Assembly (NCBI GenBank): GCA_020636045.1
Contig: JACJYP010000004.1
Location: 248,001 to 312,000, forward strand
Direction: 5' to 3'
Length of the DNA: 64,000 nt
From: Lewinellaceae bacterium
Lineage (GTDB): Bacteria > Bacteroidota > Bacteroidia > Chitinophagales > Saprospiraceae
Below, piece by piece: positions 34,545-44,394 of the stretch. Position 1 is the first letter of the stretch. Each line of letters opens with the position of its first letter. A program made the position numbers and the translations under genes. The notes beneath the pieces are model-generated. The model was not told the origin of the DNA. It did not search any database and saw only the letters and a list, made by a program, of their open reading frames with translations.

Positions 34545-34856
34545 GAATCCCCATTATTATTTATGCCCTAATCTACATACCTCCCTTATATACTCCTGCG
34601 GATTCCCCGTAACTCATGAACGGCAAAATACTCCCGGAATGACCGGTTTCTATTAAAGCAGGCGCCTGTTTCGCCTGCATAGGAGTACCCTCTGTCCGAA
34701 AAATAACCGATTACACAAATTTTGATGGACCGCTTACAGCGGAGAGTCAATGCTGTTCCTTTTCCTGTCCGGGAATCTGGAATGGATGCTGTATTGCTTG
34801 ATCGTGTTTCGACACTCTTCATAGACCATTTTCAATCTTCACTAAATTTCTCGCAA
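34545..34856 (+). other. Leader of about 300 nt before the giant HYR gene
   Basis: Between the promoter and the ATG at 34857 lie about 300 nt. They contain a hairpin GCAGGCG-CCTGTTT-CGCCTGC (34658-34678) and an in-frame extension of the coding sequence from 34722 whose product does not look like a signal peptide. The length is unusual for this window, where other promoter boxes lie within about 130 nt of their genes, and could mean leader-based control. Confidence 0.4.
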
Positions 34857-37800
34857 ATGAGGACTTTGACAAATTTCCATTTTTTCATGCGGCGAAGGAT
34901 CCGGATGCTTTCGCTATTATTACTAGGCATAGGGGTTGCCTGTGGGCTGAATGCCCAGACGGCGAACACCTATACCTTTTCCGTTTCGTCAGGCGCGACG
35001 CTGGATCCGATGTCAGGCGCCTCTACTGCAATAGGATCCAGTGTTGATGACACGCCTTCTTCGTTGCTGAACATCGGCTTCGACTTTGTGTATGAAGGCA
35101 ATACTTATACACAGTTCTCCATGACGCCCGATGGTTTTGTAAAACTGGGCTCTCCGGTTGCTGTGTCTCAATTCACCAACAGCATTACCAGTACTACGAA
35201 CATTCCGAAACTTTTTCCGTACTGGGATGATCTCGCAACCGGTACTACCGGTAATGTTACGTACGTAGTGACCGGCTCGGCCCCGGACCGTATCCTGAAA
35301 ATTCAGTGGTTCGTAACGATCCCGCGCAATACGACCGGCCCGGCCAACAGTACCATGCAGGTCTGGCTGTACGAGACGAGTGGCATGATCGAATTCCGAT
35401 ACGGCGCTGTGGGTGGCAACTCTACGTCCGCCTCTCTCGGCATCAATGGTACCACGGCTACCAACTTTATCAGCATCACCACGCCGGCCAACACGGCCAG
35501 CACGGTCACGGCGAATAACTCAAATACGGTATGGCCCGGCAACGGCACCATGTTCTCGTTTGCACCGCCTGCGCCCTGCTCAGGCATGCCGACCGGTGGC
35601 ATGACAGTCGCTTCTGCCAATCCGGTTTGTTCGGGTGTAAATTTCAATCTCAGCCTCACGGGCGCCTCTCAGGGTCTGGGTATTATGTATCAATGGCAAT
35701 CGTCAACCGACGGTGTATCGTACTCCGATATTGCCGGCGCCACGAGTTCTACATTGACGACCAACTCAACTGTCCCGACCTGGTATCAGTGCGTCGTCAC
35801 CTGTTCCAACAGCGGCCTGAGCGCTGCTTCAGCACCTGTCATGGTGAACGTGACGCCGGAACCGGTGGGCAATACTTTTGCCAACCCCATCGTACTCGGC
35901 GCGTTGCCGCAGACGTACAACGGCGATAACCTCGCCGCAAACTGCTGGACCAGCACTTACACCGGCGCAAACGCACAGTCTTCTCCCGACGTATTCTTCC
36001 AGTTCCAGATCACGGATTGCGACGATGACAGCAACGTGGATATTTCGCTTTGCACAGCATCGTTCGACACGTATCTGCACATCCTGGATGCCAGCGGCAC
36101 GCAGATCGCCAACAACGACGACAACGGCCCGCTCTGCTCGGGCACGCGTTCGTCCATTTCGCTCGCATCGCCTGCTGTCGGCACCTATTACGCTGTAGTA
36201 GAAGGCTTTAGCACAAATACCGGCACCTTTACACTGGCCATCACTTCAACCGACCTCACACCGCCGTCGATCACATGCCCGGCTAACATTGCCACTTCCA
36301 ATGACCCGGGCGCCTGTGGCGCAGCGGTAAGTTATTCGGTGATGGCATCCGATAACTGCTCCGCTACCGTAACGCAAAACATGGGCCTTGCTTCGGGTAG
36401 CACGTTCCCCATAGGCATGACGACGAACTCATTCACTGCGACAGATCCCGCAGGAATGACGGCGACATGCAGTTTCACGGTAACCGTAAATGATACGGAA
36501 AGTCCGACCTTCACACTATGCCCCTTAAATAGTTCAATCAACGCTACTGTCGGATGCATGGGTGTCATGCCTGATCTGGCGTTTCTTGCTGCGCAAGTCG
36601 GCTTATACGGCATCAACGATAACTGCCCCGGGGTCACGCTCACGCAGTCAATTCCAACGGGGGCGCCGCTCCCGTTAGGAACCACGCCTTACGTAGTCAC
36701 ACTGACTGATGCGGCTGGCAATACGTCGCAATGCTTCGACCAAATTACTGTAACTGACCTGATGGCTCCAGATCTCAATTGTCCGGCAGCCGTTAACGTA
36801 GGCACTGATGCGGGTGTATGCGCCGGTACTGCGAATTTCAGCGTAACGGCAACAGACAACTGCGATATGAATGTGGATATCATGCAGACCAGCGGCCCGG
36901 CAAGCGGCTCCGTATTCAGCCTTGGCTCTACTACGGTGAGTTTCATGGCTACTGACGACTCAGGCAATACTTCCACCTGCTCTTTCGACGTAACTGTAAC
37001 CGACGACGACGGACCGGTGATCTCTGTTTGTCCGCCGAATGTTGCTGTGATGACCAACAGCGATTGCCAGGCAATTACTGAAGACTACACCGCTCTTGTA
37101 ATGGCCAGCGACAACTGTTCGCCGAGTGTCAGCGTCATGCAAAGTCCCGCTCCCGGTACGATCAGCGGCGGTTTCCTGACCATCGTGATGACGGTCAGCG
37201 ATGACATTGGCAATACTTCTACCTGTTCTTTCCAGACCACGGCCGGTGATATGAACCCGCCGACGATCGATTGCCCTGCAGCACAGTCTTTTAATGCGGA
37301 CGACGACTGTCAGACGCCGATCCCCGATTTCACAGGTCTGGCCAACGCTACCGACAACTGCGGCGGCTTCATCGTAACGCAGATGCCTGCGCCGGGAACA
37401 CCGGTTGGATTCGGGCAAACACTTGTTACACTGACCGTTACGGATGGCGCAGGTCTTACATCATCCTGTGTTATGGAGGCATATTCTGTTGACGTAACGC
37501 CGCCGGTCACCACCTGCCCGGCAAATCAGGTACTGGACACCGATCCGAACACCTGCACGGCTGTGGCCATGTTCATGTGCCCGCTGGCGCCCGACAACTG
37601 TTCCGGCTCCGCGAATCCCGAGCAGATCCTCGGTCTGCCGAGCGGTTCCGCTTTCCCACTGGGTGTGAATGTGGTTGGTTTCCAATCCACCGACGCCTCC
37701 GGCAATACGTCTTCCTGCACGTTTACGATCACGGTAGTCGACAACGACCCGCCGTATCTCTCCTGCCCGGATGACATCGTGATGGATACCGATCCGGGTC

Positions 37801-40781
37801 TCTGCTCTGCTATCGTTATCTGGTCCGACCCGACCACGCACGACAACTGCGGCATGCCTACGCTGATGCAGACCGGCGGTCTGACCAGCGGTTCTGCCTT
37901 CCCGAAAGGCACTACGGTTGTATCTTTCCAGTCGACCGATGCAGCAGGCAACAGCACGACCTGCAGCTTCTCGGTAACGGTAGAAGACAACGAAGCACCA
38001 ATGATCACCTGCCCGGGCGATATCGTTACGGGTAACGATCTGAACCAGTGCGGCGCAGTGGTTACCTACGCTGCTCCGACGTTCAGCGACAACTGCCCCG
38101 GCGCTACGATCATGCAAACGGCCGGTCTGCCCAGCGGCGCATTCTTCCCCGTCGGAACGACAACCAATGTCTTCCAGGTAACGGATGCATCCGGCAATAC
38201 GGCAACCTGCAGCTTCACGGTTACGGTGAACGATACGCAGAATCCGACGATCACCTGCCCGGCCAACATCGTACAGAATAACGATCCGGATGAGTGCGGC
38301 GCGATCGTTACCTACAACAACCCGACATTCAGCGACAACTGCCCCGGCGCTACGATCATGCTGGTTGACGGTCTGCCCAGCGGTTCTTTCTTCCCCGTCG
38401 GTACCACCACCAACGTTTGGAAAGTCACCGATGCTGCCGGCAACATGGCCACTTGCAGCTTCACGGTAACAGTAGTAGACGTACAACCGCCCGTATTCAA
38501 CAACTGCCCGGGTAACATCACGCAGGAGAACGATCCCGGTGTATGCGGCGCAGTAGTGACCTGGCCGAAGATCACCGCTTCTGACAACTGCCCGGGTGTG
38601 GTTGTTTCGTTCGTAAGCGGCATGGCCAGCGGTTCGCTCTTCAATATCGGCTCTACCACGGTTGTTTACAAAGCAACCGATGCCTCCGGTAACATGGCAA
38701 CTTGCAGCTTTATCGTAACCGTGATCGATACCGAAAACCCGGACATCATGTGCCCGGCCAATATTCAGAAGAACAACGATTTCAATCAGTGTTCCGCTAA
38801 TATCGCCTTCCTCGGCACGGCAATGGCCATGGACAATTGCGGCGTTACCAGCATCACGAACGATGGAATCGGCACCTATCCCGTAGGTGTTACGGTGGTT
38901 ACCTGGACGGCGGTCGACGCTGCCGGCAACTCTGTAACTTGTCAGCAAACAGTAACGGTAGTCGACGCTCAATTCCCGAGCGTTTCCTGCCCGGATGATA
39001 TTTTCACGATCAACGACCCGAACCTGCCTTGCCTTGCACCTGTAACGTACACCACTTCCGGCGCCGACAACTGCCCGGGTGTTGTGGTTGAAACCAGCGA
39101 ATGGCCGCCTTCTGAAAACGGCCTCTATTCGCTCGGCACAACCATGGTGATGGTGACTGCAACGGATGCAGCCGGCAATCAGGTTATGTGCACGTTCAAT
39201 ATCGTAGTGGAACCCGGCGCAGAGATCTGCAACGGCCTCGACGACGACTGCGACGGCTATGTGGATGAAACGGACGATGCCTGGAAAATGGTGGATAAAT
39301 CTACTGCCAGCAACGGCAAGGAATCCGACCTCTTCGGCGCCAGCGTAGCTGTCTTCGGCAAATACGCCGTTGTAGGCGCTAAAAATGCCGACCTTGCATA
39401 CGTACTGAAGAGCAACGAACTGAGCCCCGACCAATGGGAGCAGGTAGCGATCCTCAATCCCGCACAAGTGGACGATCACGACTTCTTCGGCGCCAGCGTA
39501 GGCATCAGCGGCGACCTGCTGGTAGTAGGTGCTCCGCAGGATGACGACCTCGGTCCGGATGCAGGCGCAGCATACGTATTTGTGAAAAATGCATCTGACA
39601 ACTGGAATCTCGTGAAAAAACTCACGGCCAGCGACGGATTCAGCGCCGACAACTTCGGCACAACGGTCAGCGTTTCCGGTGATCACATCCTGGTGGGCGC
39701 GAGCATGAACGATGAAAAAGGCCTCAATGCAGGCGCTGCATACCTGTTCGGCAAAGACCAGGGCGGAGCCAACAACTGGGGTCAGGTAGCCAAGATCACT
39801 GCTGCCGACGGGCAGGCAGGCGATATGTTCGGCGCGAGCATGGATCTGGACGGCGATTTTGCCGTGATCGGCGCCAACCTCGACGATGACAAAGGCATCA
39901 ACGCCGGTTCTGCTTACGTATTCGGTAAAGATCAGGGCGGTGCCAACGCCTGGGGTATGGTGAAAAAACTCACGGCCAACGACGGAACTTCTTTCGACAA
40001 CTTTGGCGTAAGCGTAGGCATCAACGGCGACTTCCTCATCGTAGGAGCCAACCAGAACGATGACTACGGCTCCAATTCGGGTTCGGCTTACATCTTCGAA
40101 CGCAACCACGGCGGTGTAGCCGATAGCTGGGGCCAGGCAACCAAACTGCTGGCACTCGACGGCACCTCCAGCGATCAATTGGGTATCGCCGTTTCGCTCA
40201 ACGGTAACTACGCAGTTGCCGGCGCCCGTTTTGACAACATCAAAGGCACCAACTCCGGCGCCGCATACATCTGGGAACGCCAGACGAACGGTGTTTGGGA
40301 ATATGTTGCCAAGATCCACGACGCACAGGGCGACAAGAATGACCAGTTCGGTACCGTGCTCGATATCTACAAGCGCACGATCATTGTAGGTTCGCTCCGC
40401 GACGATGTGGCCGGCAAGCCCGACCAGGGCTCTGTGAGCTTCTTCTCCGCCGGTTGCGACGACAACATCATCGATGACAACCCGATCAACGGTTTCGTAC
40501 AAGGCGGCAACACGACGACGAACAATACTTTCGGTGTAAAGGCATATCCTCAGCCTTTCAGCGACGTATTGAACATCGAAGTAAGCGTCGAGCATGAAAC
40601 CAATGCACGCGTTGTGATCTGGAATGCATTCGGACAGGAAGTTGCTACCGTTTACAGCGGCACACTCGAAGGCAACACCACCCTGCGCTGGGATGCGACC
40701 CGCTTTGCCTCGGGTTCATACTTCCTGCGCGTAGAAGCTGACGACATGACGGAAGTACGTCCTATCGTACTCGTTCGTTAA
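34857..40781 (+). CDS. Giant secreted HYR / FG-GAP repeat protein with T9SS sorting domain
   Basis: 1,974-residue surface or secreted protein. Order: signal peptide (residues about 11-34, ending CGLNAQ); a beta-sandwich region (to about 230); an Ig-like domain (about 245-335, with MYQWQSSTDG); a PPC-like domain (about 340-465, DTYLHILDASGTQIANNDD); twelve HYR repeats (about 468-1453, each starting near xCPxxI and containing DNCxGxxxxQ); a MopE-type metal-binding motif EICNGLDDDCDGYVDE (about 1455-1470); seven FG-GAP repeats (about 1482-1868, FGASVxVxGDxxVVGAxxDD), probably a seven-bladed integrin-like propeller; and a type A T9SS sorting domain (about 1892-1974, YPQPFSDVLNIEV to VLVR). A role in adhesion is inferred from these domains. 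The ATG at 34857 is chosen for the signal peptide; 34722 and 34887 are alternatives. Confidence 0.9.
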   Translation: MRTLTNFHFFMRRRIRMLSLLLLGIGVACGLNAQTANTYTFSVSSGATLDPMSGASTAIGSSVDDTPSSLLNIGFDFVYEGNTYTQFSMTPDGFVKLGSPVAVSQFTNSITSTTNIPKLFPYWDDLATGTTGNVTYVVTGSAPDRILKIQWFVTIPRNTTGPANSTMQVWLYETSGMIEFRYGAVGGNSTSASLGINGTTATNFISITTPANTASTVTANNSNTVWPGNGTMFSFAPPAPCSGMPTGGMTVASANPVCSGVNFNLSLTGASQGLGIMYQWQSSTDGVSYSDIAGATSSTLTTNSTVPTWYQCVVTCSNSGLSAASAPVMVNVTPEPVGNTFANPIVLGALPQTYNGDNLAANCWTSTYTGANAQSSPDVFFQFQITDCDDDSNVDISLCTASFDTYLHILDASGTQIANNDDNGPLCSGTRSSISLASPAVGTYYAVVEGFSTNTGTFTLAITSTDLTPPSITCPANIATSNDPGACGAAVSYSVMASDNCSATVTQNMGLASGSTFPIGMTTNSFTATDPAGMTATCSFTVTVNDTESPTFTLCPLNSSINATVGCMGVMPDLAFLAAQVGLYGINDNCPGVTLTQSIPTGAPLPLGTTPYVVTLTDAAGNTSQCFDQITVTDLMAPDLNCPAAVNVGTDAGVCAGTANFSVTATDNCDMNVDIMQTSGPASGSVFSLGSTTVSFMATDDSGNTSTCSFDVTVTDDDGPVISVCPPNVAVMTNSDCQAITEDYTALVMASDNCSPSVSVMQSPAPGTISGGFLTIVMTVSDDIGNTSTCSFQTTAGDMNPPTIDCPAAQSFNADDDCQTPIPDFTGLANATDNCGGFIVTQMPAPGTPVGFGQTLVTLTVTDGAGLTSSCVMEAYSVDVTPPVTTCPANQVLDTDPNTCTAVAMFMCPLAPDNCSGSANPEQILGLPSGSAFPLGVNVVGFQSTDASGNTSSCTFTITVVDNDPPYLSCPDDIVMDTDPGLCSAIVIWSDPTTHDNCGMPTLMQTGGLTSGSAFPKGTTVVSFQSTDAAGNSTTCSFSVTVEDNEAPMITCPGDIVTGNDLNQCGAVVTYAAPTFSDNCPGATIMQTAGLPSGAFFPVGTTTNVFQVTDASGNTATCSFTVTVNDTQNPTITCPANIVQNNDPDECGAIVTYNNPTFSDNCPGATIMLVDGLPSGSFFPVGTTTNVWKVTDAAGNMATCSFTVTVVDVQPPVFNNCPGNITQENDPGVCGAVVTWPKITASDNCPGVVVSFVSGMASGSLFNIGSTTVVYKATDASGNMATCSFIVTVIDTENPDIMCPANIQKNNDFNQCSANIAFLGTAMAMDNCGVTSITNDGIGTYPVGVTVVTWTAVDAAGNSVTCQQTVTVVDAQFPSVSCPDDIFTINDPNLPCLAPVTYTTSGADNCPGVVVETSEWPPSENGLYSLGTTMVMVTATDAAGNQVMCTFNIVVEPGAEICNGLDDDCDGYVDETDDAWKMVDKSTASNGKESDLFGASVAVFGKYAVVGAKNADLAYVLKSNELSPDQWEQVAILNPAQVDDHDFFGASVGISGDLLVVGAPQDDDLGPDAGAAYVFVKNASDNWNLVKKLTASDGFSADNFGTTVSVSGDHILVGASMNDEKGLNAGAAYLFGKDQGGANNWGQVAKITAADGQAGDMFGASMDLDGDFAVIGANLDDDKGINAGSAYVFGKDQGGANAWGMVKKLTANDGTSFDNFGVSVGINGDFLIVGANQNDDYGSNSGSAYIFERNHGGVADSWGQATKLLALDGTSSDQLGIAVSLNGNYAVAGARFDNIKGTNSGAAYIWERQTNGVWEYVAKIHDAQGDKNDQFGTVLDIYKRTIIVGSLRDDVAGKPDQGSVSFFSAGCDDNIIDDNPINGFVQGGNTTTNNTFGVKAYPQPFSDVLNIEVSVEHETNARVVIWNAFGQEVATVYSGTLEGNTTLRWDATRFASGSYFLRVEADDMTEVRPIVLVR
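38047..38490 (+). repeat. Near-identical adjacent HYR repeat units
   Basis: HYR repeats 8 and 9 share long identical DNA stretches: 33 identical bases at 38082-38114 and 38328-38360 (beginning TTCAGCGACAACTGCC), a period of 246 bp or 82 codons. Similarity continues through the CTGCCCAGCGG and TTCTTCCCCGTCGG segments. The other ten repeats are much more diverged, so this pair points to recent duplication or gene conversion. Confidence 0.8.
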
Positions 40782-40814
40782 TACCTTCGGTTATTCCTTT
40801 TCCCTGAGAAATTC

Positions 40815-40849
40815 AACCGCTCTCTCGATCATGAGAGAGCGGTTTTTTT
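40815..40849 (+). terminator. Intrinsic terminator after the giant HYR gene
   Basis: A perfect 12-bp stem, AACCGCTCTCTC (40815-40826) against GAGAGAGCGGTT (40833-40844), a 6-nt loop GATCAT, and a run of seven T residues. It ends the HYR gene as its own transcription unit. Confidence 0.9.
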
Positions 40850-40962
40850 ATTCGGTTGGTTGTGGGGGGCGTTAAAATTATGCTAAAGGCCCGGGCCGGG
40901 CTGACGTTTTAGCAGCAATATGCGTCATTGGGAAACCGGCAATCAAACACTTAAACCTTTCT

Positions 40963-43425
40963 ATGGAGCGAAAACTACACCTTCGTCAAAACACATTCCG
41001 AATTTCGATCCCGCCCTTTACGGCCTTTTATGCGTTTCTTTTAATCCTTTTATGCCATTGCTCCCCTGCATTTTCCCAAAAAGCGGACGGGCGCTTTACG
41101 ATCAGCGGCTATGTCAGCGACGCTGCCGGCGGTGAATACCTCGTCGGCGCAACGGTGGCCGACCGGAAAAGCGGCCACGGCACCATTTCCAATACCTACG
41201 GCTTTTTCAGCCTGACGCTGCCCTCCGATTCGCTTTTATTGTATGTATCGTATATCGGGTACGACGCGCAGGCCATCCCTTTGCACCTGAATGCCGACCG
41301 CACGCTGAACATCAAACTCACTGCTTCCGCCGTGCTCGAGGAAGTCGAGATCGTGGCAGACAAATACGAACGTATTGAGGAGCGCGCGCAGATGAGCCGT
41401 ATCGACGTTCCGATCGCGCAGATCAAACAAATCCCTGCGCTTCTGGGGGAAAAAGACGTATTGAAGGCCCTCCAGTTGCTGCCGGGCGTATCGAGCGGCG
41501 GGGAAGGCCAATCGGGCCTGTACGTCCGCGGCGGCGGCCCCGATCAGAACCTGATCCTGCTGGACGGCGTACCGGTCTACAATGCCAGCCACCTGTTCGG
41601 CTTTTTTTCCGTATTCAACGCAGATGCCATTCGCGACGTGTCGCTGACAAAAGGCGGCTTTCCGGCGCGGTACGGCGGGCGTTTGTCGTCAGTGGTGGAG
41701 ATCAACATGAAAGAAGGAAACGACGAAGAGTACCACGGGGAAGGTTCGATCGGCATCGTCGCTTCCAAACTGACGCTGGAAGGCCCGATCCAGAAGGGAA
41801 AATCGTCTTTCATTGTATCCGGCAGGCGCACCTACATCGACCTGCTGGCCCGGCCGCTGATCAAAAGCGGGTTCCGTTCCGACGGCTCCGAAGGCGTGGC
41901 CGGTTATTATTTCTACGACCTGAATGCCAAGGTGAACCACCGTTTTTCCGACAAGGATCGCGTTTATCTGAGTTTTTATACCGGGAAGGACAAATTCTAT
42001 CTGGACCTGAAAGATCGTTACCAAATAGACAACGATGCGCACGACGAATATACGACCCAATCAGGCCTCGGCTGGGGCAACCTGACCACGGCGCTTCGCT
42101 GGAATCACGTGCTCTCGCCGCGACTCTTTGCCAACGCGACCCTGACCTATAGTCGTTACAAATTCAACACGTCGGCCGGCTCGAGCGACCGCAGGTATGC
42201 CGGCGGCCAGTTGACCAACGAATCGAGTTATTCACTGGATTACTTCTCAGGTATCGACGACGTGGCCGCCAAAGTGGATTTCGATTTCATCCCGGCGCCG
42301 CGGCACTATATCAAATTCGGCAGCAGCGCGATCTTTCACACTTTTTATCCCGGTCGTTTCGATACCTCTATCAAGGAGTCGGACGACAATACCGACATCA
42401 CTGCCAGTGTAGGACAACCTAATGTACACGCCGGTGAACTGGCGCTTTACGCGGAAGACGACTGGAAAATAAACGATCGTCTGCGCATCAATGCCGGCCT
42501 GCACCTTTCGGGTTTTATCATCAAAGACAACCCTTATTTCTCCATTCAGCCGCGATTGAATGCGCGTTATCTGCTGTCACAGGGCTGGGCGATCAAAGGT
42601 GCATTCAGCACCATGCGGCAGTACATCCACCTGCTCACCAATGAAACCATTGGCTTGCCCACCGACTTGTGGCTGCCGACCACGGCGGCCGTAAAACCGC
42701 AGGACAGCTGGCAGGCGGCCTTAGGCGTCGCCAAAACCTTCCGAAAGGAATACGAATTCAGCGCGGAGGTGTATTACAAAGAGATGAAAAACGTGATCGC
42801 GTTCCGCGAAGGAGCCAGTCTTTTCCAGTTTGACGACTGGCAGACCCGCGTAGAACAGGGCGACGGTACAGCTTATGGCCTTGAACTTTTCCTGCAAAAA
42901 AAGAAAGGGCGTTTCAACGGCTGGGTGGGTTATACCCTTTCCTGGGCCTGGCGGGAATTTGAGAACATCAATCTCGGCCGCAGGTACCCATACAAATTCG
43001 ATCGCCGCCACGATTTTGAGGTAGTCGGCACATACCGCTTCAACGACCGGGTATCGCTGTCGGCAACCTGGGTCTACTCCACGGGGAATGCCGCCACTTT
43101 CGGCACATCCAAATACCTGGCCCCCGGTATTTACAGCTATGGCGACTACTATTACTCCTACGAAACCACGCACACGGCCGAACGCAACAACTACCGGATG
43201 CGCGCGTATCACCGGCTCGATGTGGGCGTCGATTTTACGAAGAAAAAACAGCATCATGAGCGCACCTGGTCGTTTGGCGCCTACAACGCCTACAGCCGAA
43301 AAAACCCCTTTTTCCTGCTGCTGGAGAACGAATACGACAATAGCAATAACACCCGGAAGCCCGTACTGAAGCAGATCAGCCTGTTCCCGGTAATCCCCTA
43401 CATTAGTTACAGTTTCAAATTTTGA
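40963..43425 (+). CDS. TonB-dependent receptor with carboxypeptidase-regulatory-like domain
   Basis: 820-residue outer-membrane transporter. After a signal region (hydrophobic FYAFLLILLCHCSPAFSQ, about residues 24-42) comes a CarboxypepD_reg-like domain (FTISGYVSDAAGGEYLVGATVADRKSGHGTISNTYGFFSLTLP, about 46-90), a plug (about 125-240, GEKDVLKALQLLPGVSSGGEGQSGLYVRGGGPDQNLILLDGVPVYNASHLFGFFSVFN) and a barrel ending FPVIPYISYSFKF. This is the receptor type that pairs with DUF4249 lipoproteins, and such a gene follows 42 nt later. The ligand is unknown. It is not a SusC-type receptor and is unlikely to serve the pectin operon, which is on the other strand. Confidence 0.9.
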   Translation: MERKLHLRQNTFRISIPPFTAFYAFLLILLCHCSPAFSQKADGRFTISGYVSDAAGGEYLVGATVADRKSGHGTISNTYGFFSLTLPSDSLLLYVSYIGYDAQAIPLHLNADRTLNIKLTASAVLEEVEIVADKYERIEERAQMSRIDVPIAQIKQIPALLGEKDVLKALQLLPGVSSGGEGQSGLYVRGGGPDQNLILLDGVPVYNASHLFGFFSVFNADAIRDVSLTKGGFPARYGGRLSSVVEINMKEGNDEEYHGEGSIGIVASKLTLEGPIQKGKSSFIVSGRRTYIDLLARPLIKSGFRSDGSEGVAGYYFYDLNAKVNHRFSDKDRVYLSFYTGKDKFYLDLKDRYQIDNDAHDEYTTQSGLGWGNLTTALRWNHVLSPRLFANATLTYSRYKFNTSAGSSDRRYAGGQLTNESSYSLDYFSGIDDVAAKVDFDFIPAPRHYIKFGSSAIFHTFYPGRFDTSIKESDDNTDITASVGQPNVHAGELALYAEDDWKINDRLRINAGLHLSGFIIKDNPYFSIQPRLNARYLLSQGWAIKGAFSTMRQYIHLLTNETIGLPTDLWLPTTAAVKPQDSWQAALGVAKTFRKEYEFSAEVYYKEMKNVIAFREGASLFQFDDWQTRVEQGDGTAYGLELFLQKKKGRFNGWVGYTLSWAWREFENINLGRRYPYKFDRRHDFEVVGTYRFNDRVSLSATWVYSTGNAATFGTSKYLAPGIYSYGDYYYSYETTHTAERNNYRMRAYHRLDVGVDFTKKKQHHERTWSFGAYNAYSRKNPFFLLLENEYDNSNNTRKPVLKQISLFPVIPYISYSFKF

Positions 43426-43467
43426 ACATCGGACACAAAAAACTGATTATCAATAACTTTAAACAAC

Positions 43468-44394
43468 ATGCGCAACTTTTTTATATTGCTCATCATATCA
43501 ATTGGCTTTGCTTCGTGCGACGATAACTTTCTTTCCCAGACGCTCGAAATCGACCCGCCACCTTACGAAAAACAACTCGTACTGCACGGTTTCGGCAACA
43601 ACCTGGACTCTGTATTTCGCATCACCCTGACACAAAATTTCGGGATCCTCGAAACGGTGCCTGACGGCGCCTGGGTCGTGCAAGGTTCAACGGTAGAACT
43701 GCTGGAAAACGGGCAAAAAAAGGCCAATCTTACACAAGATGACCCCGGCAAAGCCTGGTATACGGCACCGGCTCTTACCGAATTATTCGTGTCTGGAAAT
43801 GTATATGAGATTCGCGCATCGCATCCGGACTTCAACACGGTAAACGCCGCTCAGATGATGCCCTTCCCGGTGCAGGTCGACTCTGCCCGTTTCCGTCCCA
43901 ATGCAGGCGTCGATACGGACGGCTCAAAACTATCTGCCGTAGAAGTCTTTTTGCAGGATCCGCCCGGGATCGAAAACTTCTACGAGATCCGGATCGCAAT
44001 TGTCGACCCGGTTTTGAAGTACATTCAGGATGGTAACGGGAATTATGTCATCGATACGATCGGGTATCAGGAATACCTGATCGACCCTGTCAATTCGGAA
44101 GACCCCAACGCTATATTGACATATGGCAGCGGCATTGCGATCAGCGATCGTTTTTTTGATGGGAAAGCCTATAAATTCTCGGCCCGGATGTACGATTACA
44201 GCTATGGAAACCATCAATTCCGGGTGCATGTCCGCGCCATATCGGAGGAAAGTTATCTCTGGGGTGTTTCGGCACAACTGAAATACGATACGGAAGATTT
44301 CCCGTTTGCCGACCCCGTGACGACCTATACCAACCTGAACAACGGGATCGGCATCTTCGGTCTGGCCCACGAACAGGTGTTTACGGTTCAGTAA
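43468..44394 (+). CDS. DUF4249 lipoprotein, partner of the TonB receptor
   Basis: 308-residue lipoprotein (lipobox FASC, Cys17) of the DUF4249 family. The family pattern is visible: a first beta-domain with KQLVLHGFGNNLDSVFRITLTQNFGILE, then GSTVELLENGQKKANL, YEIRASHPDFNTVNA, and a C-terminal part with FFDGKAYKFSARMYDY and ending GIFGLAHEQVFTVQ. Members of this family typically lie directly downstream of a TonB-dependent receptor, as here, and are thought to be its surface-exposed partner; the molecular role has not been settled. The last 14 nt overlap the convergent rmuC gene. Confidence 0.85.
   Translation: MRNFFILLIISIGFASCDDNFLSQTLEIDPPPYEKQLVLHGFGNNLDSVFRITLTQNFGILETVPDGAWVVQGSTVELLENGQKKANLTQDDPGKAWYTAPALTELFVSGNVYEIRASHPDFNTVNAAQMMPFPVQVDSARFRPNAGVDTDGSKLSAVEVFLQDPPGIENFYEIRIAIVDPVLKYIQDGNGNYVIDTIGYQEYLIDPVNSEDPNAILTYGSGIAISDRFFDGKAYKFSARMYDYSYGNHQFRVHVRAISEESYLWGVSAQLKYDTEDFPFADPVTTYTNLNNGIGIFGLAHEQVFTVQ

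Noticed and set aside
34722..34856. Upstream start for the giant HYR protein at 34722
   Set aside because: It would put 45 non-hydrophobic residues before the signal peptide, which would be unusual for a T9SS cargo. Kept only as an alternative.
37461..40595. A 1,044-codon open frame on the minus strand opposite the HYR/FG-GAP gene
   Set aside because: It is antisense to a clearly recognised protein. The repeated codon usage of the HYR units leaves the opposite strand free of stops, and the product shows only low-complexity repeats mirroring the sense repeats, with no signal peptide or known domain.
40963..44394. TonB receptor plus lipoprotein as a SusC/SusD pair for the pectin operon
   Set aside because: The receptor is of the DUF4249-associated type, the lipoprotein is not SusD, and two minus-strand genes separate the pair from the operon.
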